From Serripes groenlandicus (Eukaryota; Mollusca; Bivalvia; Cardiida; Cardiidae): a stretch of 64,000 nucleotides of DNA. This document shows, piece by piece, positions 31,756-43,806 of this stretch. Each line of letters begins with the position of its first letter. The first letter of the stretch is position 1. The stretch covers positions 9,272,554-9,336,553 of the forward strand of contig JASEVX010000010.1 of the NCBI GenBank assembly GCA_031761405.1, read 5' to 3'. A program made the translations under genes and the position numbers. The notes beneath the pieces were generated by a model that searched no databases, had not been told where the DNA came from, and saw nothing but the letters and a program-made list of their open reading frames with translations.

Positions 31756-31989
31756 TGATCATATATACAACCTCCGTTTACAGTAACGGTTGAAGATTCA
31801 ATACAGTGACATAACCTACGAGTCGACTAATTAGCCATTTGGCAAGAAATGTTCTGTGTGTGTGTAAAACAGCACAGCATTTAATGAAATAGTTTGGCAG
31901 CTCACGGTTGCCAACGCACCAATCAAATTACAGCTTAGTGACAGTAGATGTAATTTAATTGGTGGATTTGCCAATCAGACTACCAATCT

Positions 31990-32275
31990 GTTTCACCGAA
32001 CACAGGACAACAATCCTTCGAACATTACCGAATTGTACAAATCTTTATCAACATAACCGCCTCGGATTCGAACTCAGGACGGGTCATACCAAAGGTTTAA
32101 CATTAGGTAGTAATGGCTTTCCCTCCATGGCGCTCAGAAATGTGGGGTTAGTATAACGACTGCCTCTCTTGTGTCAGTATACATGGACTAGTAGTACTTG
32201 TTTACCGTGATATAACTGAACAGTTGTTGAAAGCGGCGTAAAACACCCACTGATTAACAACCAACCACATCTCCG
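31990..32275 (+). mobile_element. SINE fragment (3' body and tail)
   Basis: B-box-like GGATTCGAACTC followed by a body and the tail CCGTGATATAACTGAACAG, then GCGGCGTAAAACACCC. The tail is shared with the SINE at 33352-33597 (CCGTGATATAACTGAAATTC) and is related to the tail of family 1 SINEs. The A-box end is missing. Confidence 0.55.
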
Positions 32276-32950
32276 TTAATCTTCGCAAGGTAGGATTACC
32301 AAAGCTCCGTTTTCGAATGAGCTGTGCTACCTGAAACCAACACTGGCGTAATTATTACCAGTGTAGACTATATCTGCCCTAAGTTCCCTTCTAGCGAATA
32401 TTGTTTAACAGACGTTTCTTAAAACCTTCTTTTGATCACTGGCGAACGGTGCAGAACGACTGATACAGGGACCAGTAGAACAGGTAAAAAGAGAACAAAA
32501 ATAATGTTGAGAAAAATAAATGTGATCTTTCTAGCAGTTTTAGGATATTATTGCCTTTCCGATTTTTGCATCACATATAGTTACATTGACGTTCATTGAC
32601 GTTTTTTTTTTCTTCTTCTTTTTCTACACTTTATTTGCCACGTCATCCTCCCTCATACCTTACGCCAATTGTTAGTAGATTAATATTAGTAGTCTAAGGA
32701 AATTATATAAATAACCTAATGAATAACCTATAAGGAGTCTGGGCAGTTTTTATTCATTCTGTAGCGTAATATGTTTTGAAAGATATTGTGGGGAAAAGGA
32801 GAAATTTGACCATGATTTGACGAGACTGTGCGTATTTATACCACAACATCGCAAGACGCGACCTTATATCAATGCGCATCTACTGTATGAGCTATGAACC
32901 GAATTCGATCAGTTTCATTTAATAACAATTGTCAATCTTCAAAGTACTAC
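32276..32950. other. No gene recognised
   Basis: Non-coding with no shared repeat, apart from a TTTTTTTTTCTTCTTCTTTT run near 32605. Confidence 0.4.
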
Positions 32951-33270
32951 TAACCCTTTCCCACATTTTTAACAATTGTTTAGTCATATCAGGCGGCCAG
33001 TTCACATATTTATGTGTTTCCTGGCTTTCTCACACCCAACAATCCTTCCAAGCGACTGACTGCTTTTCAACATAGACTGTTAGCCTATTGGTGGAAGATG
33101 AATGACGCTTGTCCGTATGACTTTTGTCAAACGACGGAAAGAATCTTGGCGATCTGGGGTTTGAACTCACAACCCCTGGATTGACAGATAGCCCGCGTCG
33201 CTACCGGCTGAGCTACCGGGGCTCGACTGCTGCAGAGACGACAGAATTTGTGGAAAAAGGCTCAACCCTA
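32951..33270. mobile_element. piggyBac-type MITE, copy 4, split by a SINE
   Basis: The left end TAACCCTTTCCCA (32951-32963) and the right part GACTGCTGCAGAGACGAC followed by GGAAAAAGGCTCAACCC (33225-33268) are MITE pieces. Most of the MITE interior is replaced by the SINE between them. Confidence 0.5.
32965..33224 (-). mobile_element. tRNA-derived SINE (family 1), nested in a MITE
   Basis: On the minus strand: A box TAGCTCAGCCGG, GTAGCGACGCGGGCTATC, B box GAGTTCAAACCCC, body GACAAAAGTCATACGGAC, CATCTTCCACCAATAGG, and a degraded tail TGATATGACTAAACAATTG. It has the best preserved A box of this family. The site again adjoins the CTGCAGCAG motif of the MITE. No clear target duplication is seen. 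Confidence 0.75.
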
Positions 33271-33351
33271 AGTAGTGCTACTTCTGTTTAATATTGCCAT
33301 ACTGCAATTTAACACGTGTAAACAATTCTCTTGATAAACTGCTACATCCTG

Positions 33352-33597
33352 ACCGTGGTGTAGTCGTTTCAGCATCCGTGTTTGGAGCAGGAGTTCGGGG
33401 TTCGATCCTCAAAGATTTGGCCGTACCATAGACATTAACATGGTACAAATGGCGTTCCCCACTTGCGCAAGGGGCTACGGTATATCATTCCGACTACTCC
33501 GTGTCAGAATAAATGATACCTGGAGTACGGGTAATTTACCGTGATATAACTGAAATTCTGTTAAAAGCGTTGTAAAGCCACATTCAAACAAACACTA
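33352..33597 (+). mobile_element. tRNA-derived SINE (family 3)
   Basis: A tRNA-like start GACCGTGGTGTAGTCG (A box) and GGGGTTCGATCCTC (B box) is followed by a body with a small palindrome CCCCACTTGCGCAAGGGG and the tail CCGTGATATAACTGAAATTC then TTAAAAGCGTTGTAAAGCC. A CAAACAAACA run closes it. The head differs from family 1 but the tail is related. Confidence 0.75.
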
Positions 33598-33787
33598 ATT
33601 AAACTGAGCGAACCATTGGTAGTCCGGCGCTAGCGTCGAGGTTCGTATATCGGAGGTCACGGAAGCTGTATTTATTAGTGACTCGATGGTTAAACTATCA
33701 ATCTTGGTGACAGCTTCTTTCTCGCCGGACTCGATGAAGGCCGGTCTATGTTAGGGCCTTGCTCGGACGTGCAGTACATTGTATACA

Positions 33788-34045
33788 ATACCGAGTAGCT
33801 CAATCGGTAGTGACGCGGGCTGTCAATCCATGGGCTATGAGTTCAAATCCCAGTTTGGCCAACGTTCTTTCTGACGTTTGACAAAAGTCATAGCGTCATT
33901 CGTCTTCCACCAATGTGTCTATGTGGAAAAGCAGACAGCTGTATGGAAAGTTTGTTGTATGGAGTACTGGTATGAGAAAGCCATGGAACATGTGTAGGTG
34001 AACTCGTCGCAATGATGTGACTGAAAAAGAGTTTAAAACAACATT
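33788..34045 (+). mobile_element. tRNA-derived SINE (family 1)
   Basis: A box TAGCTCAATCGG, GTGACGCGGGCTGTCAATCC, B box GAGTTCAAATCCC, body GACAAAAGTCATAGCGTC, GTCTTCCACCAATG, and tail ATGATGTGACTGAAAAAGAG. It is close in sequence to 887-1168. No target duplication is obvious. Confidence 0.75.
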
Positions 34046-35762
34046 ATATTCAGTGTATGCAGAACACGGTTATTTATAGGTAAAATTACGCCAAATGCAT
34101 CCGCGAGCCAGGCTGATCTAGACCCAAGCAGTACCTTTAAAAGTCTTTGTTTGCCTAGCAATGGTTTAACATCTGCCCTAGATGGACTACATTGAATATG
34201 TGACACTGGGTATAAATTCTTTGTAAATATGTATAGGATGCACTGGAACTGATTGATTTGATCTGTTTAGGTATTTAGACCTTGTGTGAACGTAAAAGTA
34301 GAGGATGTGACAACCCAGTTTCAGCCTAGCTCAAATGTGTTCAAAATGACGGTCACCATCTTCACGGAGCGAGATTTTTTGTATGCATAATACATGAACC
34401 CCCCCCCCCCCCCCCCCCATTTCCTTTGGATTATGGGGAGATGGATGCGCGTGCGCGTATATGTCACAATGATATGTAATAGTCTGACTTGATAAACTTG
34501 ATATTACGATGAGTATTTTATTTGAATTAATTGTTTAATGGTGATATTTCATTCTAATAGTCAAGACTTATCATAAAAGACAGGCTCTATCAATTAAATC
34601 TGTTTTTCCGGAGAGTTATTGCTCATAACTAAACATAATGGGAACATAATATTTTATCTATCAAATTTAAATCAATAGGGTCGGGTACTGACAATAACCC
34701 ACACTGTGAGTACAATACTCTGTTTCTTTATTGAAATACAAAAAGGCACGAATTATTTACATGAATTATGGCCGTTGGGTTTTATATTCTAGCAAGAAAT
34801 AAATAGGATTTTGGTTAAAAGTAACAAGCATGATAAACCATAGATACCCGAAGCATTGCTATATGATGATGAAAAGCCTCAGTGAGGCCGGTAGAAATAC
34901 AAAAAACTCTATCGTGCACGGCTTTGGGTATGTATAGATTTCACAAGACATAACGATATTCTATTTATTAATCTTTTTAATACAATTTACTTGCTGCCCG
35001 CCTAACTGCGCACTTATTTAGAGCCATAATACCCACATGTTATGGCATTTCAAATAAACCTAGAAACAAATTAAGAGTACAGATCAGCAATATGCATACA
35101 TTGAAATGTCTCAAATAAAAACAATAATTGAATATAGAGCTAAAATATGAAAGAAAAAAAAAATTATGTCAGGAGTTGCATGTTTGGATATTGAGTTTAC
35201 AGGTCAAATCTCGCAACAATGACACATTTTTGACACACTCAATTTATAACAGGGAACAAAGTGACATGAAATTGCTTTAGGTGGAGAAAGTGACACAAAA
35301 TTCACACGGAGGGAGGGTGTCATCGATTAACCGAAACACACAAGGTGCGATTCCTGTTTTGGTTAACGGCAACCTACTCGTCAACCAATAGGCCTACATA
35401 CAATGATTTTGTAACTCAATACAAACAGATTTACAAGTTATCAGTTTTCATCAGTCGATGATGATTGTCTATAAGATTTTAAAATTACCTGCCAACAGGT
35501 TTCACATTTTAAACAGAACGACAATTACTCAAGAGGAATGACAAATACTGCATTGAGAAGTATTTGGATACAGGATAATTTTGCTTTTTTCAATTATGGT
35601 TTTCAATGTTTACCTGCAGGATGAGGCTTGTTCAAATCGCCGGTCATAGTGAACAGCCAGGCTGCTTAAGACTTCGTTCCCACGAATAGCGGTAATAGAG
35701 GTTACTTTTTTGTCTACAGTTTCTTGTCCACATACCTTCCCTGGGTTGTACATTGAGAAATA
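34046..35762. other. No gene recognised; poly(C) tract
   Basis: Contains a run of 20 C at 34399-34418. The remainder is AT-rich with no usable ORF or shared repeat. Confidence 0.4.
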
Positions 35763-38365
35763 CTACAGGAAAACACTGTCACTCACATCAAGTTCTTTTC
35801 GGAGAAATGTCTTGTGGGAGGGAGAAAGTCTTTTCTTGGCATTGTTCGGGATCAGCAGGTATTGCTGATTGAAATACTCGAACCGGGTTCTAATAAAGTC
35901 ACTCTTGACGCAATAATACTTCGTAGTCATGTTCACTGACTTTTTCGGTGTGTGTGGGTCGTCTTTTATACGACAGTCCCATCTCTCCTTGTGTGATAAA
36001 ACAGTATAGGGCAATATCTTCTGTATCCAGGGGAAGTCAATTTTGCACTGCCAACATCGTTCCGCTTTCTTTTTGTCAAGGTCATCTAGAAAACACAGCA
36101 CCAGTGGCTCGTTGTTGTGGTGCGTTTTATTGAAAGATTCAATGGGATGTTAGATAACACAATTTCCTGAATATCAGATATACTTTGAGTTGCTGCTGTT
36201 GTTCGAGAAGGTCGAAATTGACTCTTGTGCTTGCCACCTGTTTACCGGTTGCATCTTTTGGCTGTTCAAGCAGTTCATATATTGATGTCATTCCTCTGCC
36301 ATTAGCGGCATGTTGTAATTGCTTGTCCAGCATGGAATTCATTTCAGCAACACAAAGACTGTGTTTGCAAATATTCCTCAATCTGTAAGCTGGACATTCA
36401 CACTTCACATACTCCTTGCGAGCAACACAAATGAAATAATTCTTCTTCGGTTTTTTTTTTTTTTGATGCCACAAAGAATTTTCTAATCCAACGCCCTTGT
36501 TCGAAAACTGGCTCCATTGTGATTGCTCCCGGATTATTCAGTAGGTGTGTAGCTTCTTTCAGCAGTGAAGACTGCAGATCAAGTGACATGAATGCAAGTC
36601 CCTCATTTACACGGTCTAGAAAAGACATCGTCTCAGATTCTGTTATGCCTGTAGACTTCTTCACTGTGCTCTTCTTGACCTTCTGCTTCTTAGCAATATC
36701 ATCTATTACCAGGGCATTGCATTGTTCAAAGTACTGCTGTCGTTGAATCTCCGACCAAGAAAAATATTCATCCACATCTACTAATAGGTGTTGAGCCCGA
36801 TCAAAGAGCACCAGTGTATCACCACGAACATATATGGCATTGCATATATCTCTCTGCTGACGCTGAATAATCTCCTCCCACACATTCTTGACAAAGCCTA
36901 GTTTTGTCATAGCTGTACTACTTTTTTTTCTTTTGTTACAGCCTCCTTTTGTCTAGTTAGTATGTTATTTATACTTTCAGATTGATTCGTGTATGGTCGT
37001 AGTGGCTTTCCTTCACCGTTAAGGGGCATTCCGGCAGAGATACGGCACTCCTGAATCATATGATTAGCTATTTCATTCCTGTTTCGAAATCTATTTCCAG
37101 AAAAGTGACTCATATGCTGATGAATTCTTCACCCCCAGGATACTTCCTTCTTCCGTATCCATTATGGTCTTAATTGCTTCGATTTTCTCCATCAGCTGGT
37201 CACGATCTTTACTGTTCAATAAACCACCATTTCCCCTCTCCCCGAATACAAGTTTTAGGAATTGTTCTTGTCTGGCTGCATCTCTTATTATACCTCCAGA
37301 TACGTAGTATATGGGAGCTATATAGGAGTCACGCTTGTCGGTCGGTTTGTCGGTTTGTTGGTTTGTTGGTCGGTTGGTCCGTTGGTCTGGAAATTTCTTG
37401 TGAACACTATTTCTCAGCAACCCTTGGTCAGAATTCAATATAACTTCACAAGAATGATTGATACCAAGCCTAGTTGTGCATATTGTCGGCGTGTTGCACT
37501 GACATTATTTTTAAATGAGTTATGGCCCCTTGAATTTCTCATACATAGTTGGTCTGTAGGCATTTCTTGTGAATACTATTTCTCAGCAACCCTTGGTCAG
37601 AATTCAATATAAATTCACAACAATGATTGATACCAAGCCTAGTTGTGCATATTGTCGGCGTGTTGCACTGAATTTCGCATACATATGTATATTGTCAGGC
37701 ACCAGCTGGGGGTATTCATCACCTTCAGTGACATTTCTAGTTCCTATTGCGTTCAATTTATGTTGACAGTTTCCCCTGAAGTGTCGTAGGCATCTGAGTC
37801 CTTTAGCCATGGGCAGTTCACTTTGAAGGGTTGTAATTAGAGCTGACATTCCATCAGTGATGAAACCTCTTGCATGATCTTTTAGACTAGGACAGTTTCC
37901 CGAGAGAGTGGAAAATATCTTGGCATACGTTTCTTTATCCTTCCTGTGGTGAATAGCTGTAGACCCAAGGAAGACAGGTGATGCATTGGTTCTTTTGCTT
38001 TTCAGTAACAATTGTCGATATACGAAGGGTGTCACCTCAAATTTTCCAATTTCAAAGGTAGGGTCAACACTTAGCGGGTAACTAACCTCCTTTGATGTGC
38101 TAAACCTCTCCAGGTCTCTGCACATCACCTCTGTGCCAAGAATCCATATATCATGTTCATGGTCATAGTGATCCAGTGCTATCCTCTCTTCTTTCGCAGC
38201 TATATAGACTGAGAGATCCTCAACTTGGTCTACTGCATTCCCCATTCTTGATTTGACATTGTAGATCTGTTGCCTTGGTCTTGGGATCATTCCTTTATGT
38301 TCTGCTCTTAATACATCCCCATCCCCTTCTGACATGGCCTTATAAACAGCAGAGAATTTTCTCAC
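35763..38365 (-). pseudogene. MULE-type transposase relic with SWIM finger
   Basis: The 5' block (38365-37736) holds SVDPTFEIGKFEVTPFVYRQ, FLGSTAIHHRKDKETYAKIF, ARGFITDGMSALI and GLRCLRHFRGNCQHKL, which fits the MULE catalytic domain (D in VDPT and in ITDG). After an inserted repeat element (37290-37736) the frame resumes with IIRDAARQEQFLKLVFGERG. It then reads through several frames (37113-36907; 36910-36398 with RQQYFEQCNALVIDDIAK) to the SWIM finger YVKCECPAYRLRNICKH (36474-36139). A cysteine motif CWQCKIDFPWIQK lies near 36040 and the last block ends at 35763. Stops and frameshifts separate the blocks, so it is not active. Confidence 0.75.
37290..37736 (+). mobile_element. Family F modular tandem-repeat element inside the MULE relic
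   Basis: ATACCTCC at 37290-37297 is matched near the end by GGGGGTAT at 37708-37715 (one mismatch as an inverted repeat). A TTGTCGGTCGGTTTGTCGG run fills 37337-37382. Two ~168-bp units follow (TTTCTCAGCAACCCTTGGTC, ATTGATACCAAGCCTAG, GTCGGCGTGTTGCACTG). A hairpin TCAC-CTTCA-GTGA lies at 37719-37731, and the terminal hexamer is degraded. It splits the MULE coding sequence between the catalytic and downstream parts. Confidence 0.7.
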
Positions 38366-38715
38366 CTTTCCTTACTTCCGTATTCATCCTTTATAGATCA
38401 CTTTTTTCATAGGATGGAATATACAACAATCATTCACAACATTACCCTGAATATCACGCAATATGAATATAGATCTACAAAGCCCTGCCTGATTTTTCTT
38501 TGAGTTCATGTACAGTGGATACTCTTTGTCAGAAGATAAATCTCTTTTTTTCTGCAAAAAACATATTTGGAGTCCTCCCCCTTCATAGTCTAGTATCCGA
38601 CCCGCAGCAATATTGGATATGACTCGTTCATGTGAGACTTGACATCTTCCTTCGATTCAAAGCGAGTCAGATCAATGCTAAAGGCACAATTCTGCATTTC
38701 ACGCAGGGGTAATCT

Positions 38716-40420
38716 TTATTTGAAAGCTCTCCAATGGGTCAGAAATGTGTCGTTCTTGGCATAATTGTCAAAGAAATGATATCCTAGGACAGATACGTGG
38801 TGTTCACGATATGTCTTGAACCCTGGTTCATCTGACTTTGGCATAGCTGTTGGATCAAATATGCTAAAGGTAGTCAACACATTAGACCTGTCACTGAAAC
38901 GCCTGTCTAAATTCGCCAATAAACTGTCAATGTAAGTGTGCAGAAGATTCTGAAGTTCATTGGATTCTCTTGGATTCATCTTTATTTCCTGACACATGTC
39001 TGTAAAGGAGTCGATGTCGATAGACAGCTTTTGCAGAGGAACATCCTCTTCTTTCAACTCAGTCAACTTGTCCCTGCATTGACTGATGGCTGGCAAAATT
39101 GCCGAGAAGTTAAGGGAGTCCCTTTGAAAATGTGACAATTTCGATAGCACAGGTAAAATGTCACTGAGAATGTATATTGTTCCCAGAAATGTCAGGGGCT
39201 GCATTCTCTTCAGGAGACCTAGTGCTGTGGCATCTTTCTCCTGTAGTTTTGATAGTGTTGTTTTTAATATGGCTTCAAAGTCTAATTTAACAGCATTGAC
39301 TGCTGCATCAAAACTAAGTCACCGAGTACGACAGGCTTTTTTTAGTTTTCTGGTAACTTTATCAGAGGTTTTTCTATCGAGATGATTATCCTTCAGAGCT
39401 ATCTGCATCTTCATGTAAGCTGCTGCGTTTTTTGGTGAATTTCCAAAGAATTGCCAGAGTTGGGTTTTCATTGTTTCAATGTACTTCAATGACTGGTTTG
39501 AACCTGTGCAAGCTAACGCTAAGCGATGACAGACACAGTGGACATTAATCAGAGCTGGACTGTCATCTCTTAGCTTAGCAGATACACCATTTACTTTCCC
39601 AACCATCACGGCAGCTCCATCTGATGCAAATTACAGTCAATTGTTTTATGTCTATACCGTTACTTTTCAAATTATCAGCAAGTAAAGTCTTGATTGCTAG
39701 TGCAGTAGCACTTTCAAACTATCATAGAATGTTCAGGCATGAAGGAAATTTTGTTTCTACCAATTTGCTTGAGGCACCATTAAACTGAATAAAAGTTACC
39801 AAGTTTTCAGTCACTGAGATGTCAGACACTTCATCAGTTAGTAATCCATATGCGTCTGCACATTTAACATTTTTAACTATCTCTGACTTGATCGTTTGGC
39901 TTATTGTCTGAAAAATGTCCTGCTTTGAACCTTCAGATCTATGCTTAAATATTTCAACGTATTGTCACTGCATGTATCTTCAATAAATTTCAGCAAAGGT
40001 TCAACTTTCATATTGGGTATGAACTGCTTCATGAGAAAGTAAGCAACAGAAAAAGCCTTTTCCAAAAGCAGATATTCCTAATCTGATTGCTTACTATGCT
40101 CAATGTGAAAACAAGAAGTCTTTTTAGCAATGTCTGTGGCAAGGGCCTCCCGATGCAGTTTACTATTCATATGGGTACTTCATCATGTTTAAACCTTACG
40201 CTTGGATCTGATGCGAATTTTTCTCTATTATTCTGTGCATTCTTCATCATATGTTTTCTGCACATTAGACAGAACATACCCTCTCCTTCAACATAAGCCA
40301 ACCACCAGTGGATTTTACTCAGGGAACCATGACTAATTTCGTTCGACAGTAGCCTTGCAGTTTCATCATTACTCAAAGTAGAGCAACACTTAGGTACACA
40401 TACATGGAAAGAGTGCACTG
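38716..40420 (-). pseudogene. hAT-type transposase relic 1 (ZNF862/KIAA1586-like type)
   Basis: In order on the minus strand: a zinc-finger-like block (40418-40167: IHWWLAYVEGEGMFCLMCRKH, split here as IHWWLAYVEG and GMFCLMCRKH); YGLLTDEVSDISVTENLVTF near 39840; MVGKVNGVSAKLRD then INVHCVCHRLALACTGS (39609-39480), the conserved hAT H-C-HR-LA motif; and the C-terminal half (39204-38716: PLTFLGTIYILSDILPVLSK, NLLHTYIDSLLANLDRRF). Domesticated and transposon hAT proteins of the ZNF862/KIAA1586 type have this layout. Stops at several points and frame changes show decay. Confidence 0.7.
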
Positions 40421-40547
40421 TTTTAGCTGCAAACTGCTCAGAAAGTGAAGCACAGATTTGTTCAGCAGTCCAAAAGTCTTGTTCTGGTAGACCTGTAACA
40501 GAAATGCACTGTTGTAAGTAGAGAAATACTCAGTTATATCATATCAA

Positions 40548-40790
40548 TCCTTTCCCACCTAAGGACGCATTCTGATGTATCTGCAGCAAACAACTTTTAA
40601 AAAACATTGTTGTAAAAGAAGATATTAGTCATAATGAGCAATTTTTCCATTTGCCGCAATAATCTTAAATGTGTCTACTCTTTATAAAAATTAATTTAAT
40701 ATCCGATTTATGGAGATTTTTCAATTTTTTGCCAGGATGTTTTAAAAGTTTTCTGCTGCATAATGAGGTTAACAGCCTAATGAAAGTTTA
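40548..40790. mobile_element. piggyBac-type MITE, copy 5
   Basis: Left end CCTTTCCCACC, core GACGCATTCTGATGTATCTG, and a palindromic centre around CATAATGAGCAATTTTTCC. The right end is eroded. Confidence 0.6.
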
Positions 40791-41143
40791 AAGGGATATA
40801 CATACATTTCGGTTGTAATAATTACTACCTCCTATAAACTGGCAAATACAAATAATTCAGTGTACAACTATGTTGCTTGATTTGTATTGTATTACAAACG
40901 CATGCATAATGTAATACACTATGTCTATGTCTGGTTAATCAATTGATTCATTTAAAAGTTAAACAAAAGAGACTTACCTTATTTTATTTCTTTAGAACCT
41001 TGTTTGCAATCAGAATCTAGGATACTTGGACTAGATGAGCATTGGACAGTCTGCTTAGCTTGACCGCTGGAATCAGATGTTTTGTACTTTTTTTCAGATA
41101 CAGCTAAATTTAAATAAAAAAGAAAATCATTATTGTTTTGAAT

Positions 41144-41376
41144 TTAACCCTTTTCATCATATAGACGCTTTCTGATGCCTCTGCAGCAGACGACTTTTAA
41201 AAACATTGTGACTAAAGGGGAATTTGCTTTAAATGAGCAATTCCTCCTTTTGTCGCAATGTTTTCAAATTTATTCAATAATTTATACTTTCACTTACCGA
41301 TATTTTACACATTTTTATATTGATGTTGTTGTCGATGTTGTCTGCTTCGAAATGGTTTTATGTTGGAAAGGGTTAA
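41144..41376. mobile_element. piggyBac-type MITE, copy 6, best preserved ends
   Basis: TTAA at 41144-41147 is followed by CCCTTTTCATC. The right end GGAAAGGGTTAA closes with TTAA at 41373-41376. The core has CTCTGCAGCAGACGACTTTT and the near-palindrome GAGCAATTCCTCCTTTTGTC. Length is 233 bp. This copy defines the family: TTAA target, CCCTTT ends, no coding capacity. Confidence 0.8.
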
Positions 41377-42519
41377 CTAGTATTATTCAATCTGCGGAAA
41401 ATGTGCAGAGGTCAAAATTAGCAGTAGGAAGTAGCAAATTTTCTACTTAAAAAAATGGGAACTTGGTACCTGCCCTAAAAGACGCAAAATCTTTCTACCT
41501 GCAAAAATGACCCAGTTTCCTTTTCGCTTGATATTTCTGTTCCTATCTATGCATACTCAAGTAAAATTACACACTATTTTATCAATTTGTTCAAACAAGC
41601 AAATTGTCAAGGAGATTGGCTTAAAGTACACATAACATTACACAAGACAGTAAGAACACCACCAATCATTTTAGTGATTTCATGTTTAATCTCAAGTCAT
41701 TAGATAAATTAAAATAAAGGGTAAAAGCTTGCCTATATTATTTGTTTATTATGCAATTGCTACCTGGAAGATGAATTTGCTTCCTACTTTCAAAGAAAGT
41801 AGCAAGTACTGTCAACAAGGCAAAATACCCAATTTTGAAACCCGATTTGCCAGATTCACTATATGTACTATTTAAAACAAAATACATTCAAATTACCGGT
41901 CGTTTCTTCTTCTGCAACTCACTGTGGAAGCAGACTTCTGGAACCATGCACTTGATGATCCTGGGACAGCAGAGGCAGTCAGTGCATTAGATGCTCGGTC
42001 ACAGTCATCCTTTAGTTTTTCTAAACATGGTGAATGAAAATAAATACATTTTAGAAATAAAACTATGTATTAACTAGACATACAAGTGGCAAATAGATCA
42101 CCTTGCTTTAAATATCAACATATACATGTCTGAAGTCATTTCTCGTTCAGTTAAGAATGATAGGAAACCAGTGAAATGTGTATGAAGGAAAATATGTCTT
42201 CTCCTCTATATCTAGTACTAACAATAATAACTTTGGTATCAACATTCTGTGTAAAAACAAACAGAAAATGATTTTTTTAAATTCATTACTGATCGGCCTA
42301 ATACTTTACAGTGAAAATTTTGAATATGAGAGGACTAGATAAAGGGAGTAAACTGGTATTTTCCCTACACGTATTTGTCTTATAACTCGAACCCTATGTT
42401 GTGGGTATTCAAAAGAATTGTCTCACTGAGATGACTATCGAGTACATAGTTATTTTGAGTGTCAAATAAATAATTTAAAATATGCCCTTTATCTGAGGCT
42501 CTGACAATGTGTTACTTAT
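41377..42519. other. No gene recognised; weak inverted repeat
   Basis: CAGTAGGAAGTAGCAAATTT at 41419-41438 is partly mirrored by AATTTGCTTCCTACTTTC at about 41775-41792, which may bound a small non-autonomous element. The remainder shows nothing recognisable. Confidence 0.3.
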
Positions 42520-42755
42520 TTAACCCTTTTACATCTGTAGAGGTATTTGCAGCCGACGACTTTTGAAAACATTGATGCAAAGCAAGAAATTAGAAATTGT
42601 TCATAACGAGCAATTTCTCCTTTTGCAACAATGTTTTCCACTATATTCAATAATTACACTTCAAATTAGTGTGATTTTCTGTATTTTTGTTCAGATGTTT
42701 TTTTCAAATGTCTATGCTGCAGAATTGCCGACTTTTTATATTATGGGGTGGGGTA
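42520..42755. mobile_element. piggyBac-type MITE, copy 7
   Basis: TTAACCCTTTTACATC at 42520, core TTTGCAGCCGACGACTTTTG, palindrome around ATAACGAGCAATTTCTCC, and TATGCTGCAGAATTGCCGAC near the right end. The terminal GGAAAGGG is eroded. Confidence 0.65.
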
Positions 42756-43620
42756 TGATTTTTTAAAGAGCAAGCAGGATTGGAAATTGAGTGTTGCACT
42801 TATCCTAATGAAACACTCGCCTACCTGTGCATGTTTTTGCGTTAATTACCTTATGTTGTGTTCTTTCCATCACCAACTCAAGTCATCTGAACGAACAAAA
42901 AACCGAATCAAACGAAACAAATCGCGTCAAAAACATGGTGAACGAACCGTCAAAACATCAATGTTAAACTGTGTAATGCCATAAACGAATGAAGAATAAA
43001 CCGATGAATTAGTCAAATGAACAATGAATTTCCGCGGGGCATTTACCTGATTTCGGACGAAAGAAATGATCAATTTTCCTCTTCATTTTTGCAAAGATTT
43101 GTTCTGTCGATAACAACCAAAGTATTCTAAACGCTTTATAAACATTTGTTTATAGTATATTGACTCGCAAGCGTTTGCAAAACTCTGACTCGCAAGCGTT
43201 GAGAATACTTTGCTTGTTTACATGTTTTTGAGTTTGTGGTTTTGGCGATAAACTATAAACAGTGTGTATTAATAAGTCTATTTATTGTCGAAAATGTTCA
43301 ATCAGCGATTTTAATTATGGTCACTGGACAAATTGTAGCGGGCCGAAATCCGTTTTTAACCAGTCAAATAGGTCGGCGGCCGGTTCATTTTGAGAACCCC
43401 GAGACGTATACTTTTGGTTCAGTTCTTCGCCAATCCGCGAGATGTTCAGGGATGATAGCTTTGGGGCTTGAGGATTATTTTGGCGGTCAAGCACACGTGG
43501 TGACGTCATCAAAGACAAAATGGTATTTTCGGCACTTATATTCAGGACCCAGCCCCTGTGCCCCTGTTGCACACTTTAGAGCCCCAAGAATAGACCCTAG
43601 AGGTTGATTGGAAAGGGGGA

Positions 43621-43806
43621 ATGAAGGTACATGAAATAGAATTGCTTCCAAAAGGAAAAGCAATGGGTCGAATGCAAAAAGCATGCAGGGTTTGCAAAAA
43701 GAACAAAATTTGTCGCGATACGGCATATTACTGTCCAAGGTGCAAAATACCCCTCTGTAAGGTTGGATGCTTCAACAGATATCACACACAGAAGAAATAT
43801 TACTAG
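43621..43806 (+). pseudogene. piggyBac transposase C-terminal cysteine-rich domain
   Basis: Sixty-one codons end the ORF with CRVCKKNKICRDTAYYCPRC followed by LCKVGCFNRYHTQKKYY. The C-x2-C, then C, YYC-x2-C, C and YH pattern is the zinc-binding cysteine-rich domain at the C-terminus of piggyBac (DDE_Tnp_1_7) transposases, which binds the terminal repeats. The catalytic DDD domain is absent: upstream sequence (43320-43600) is unrelated. AATAAA lies about 35 bases after the stop. This is a terminal fragment and is the only trace of the enzyme that could have moved the TTAA-flanked MITEs. Confidence 0.75.

Noticed and set aside
37174..37766. Plus-strand ORFs over the MULE relic
   Set aside because: They cover the family F repeat and the opposite strand of the transposase relic; repeated peptide segments follow the DNA repeats.
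43236..43607. 123-codon ORF upstream of the piggyBac fragment as the transposase catalytic domain
   Set aside because: No DDD-type motif is visible, there is a stop before the cysteine-rich part, and the sequence does not resemble a piggyBac core.
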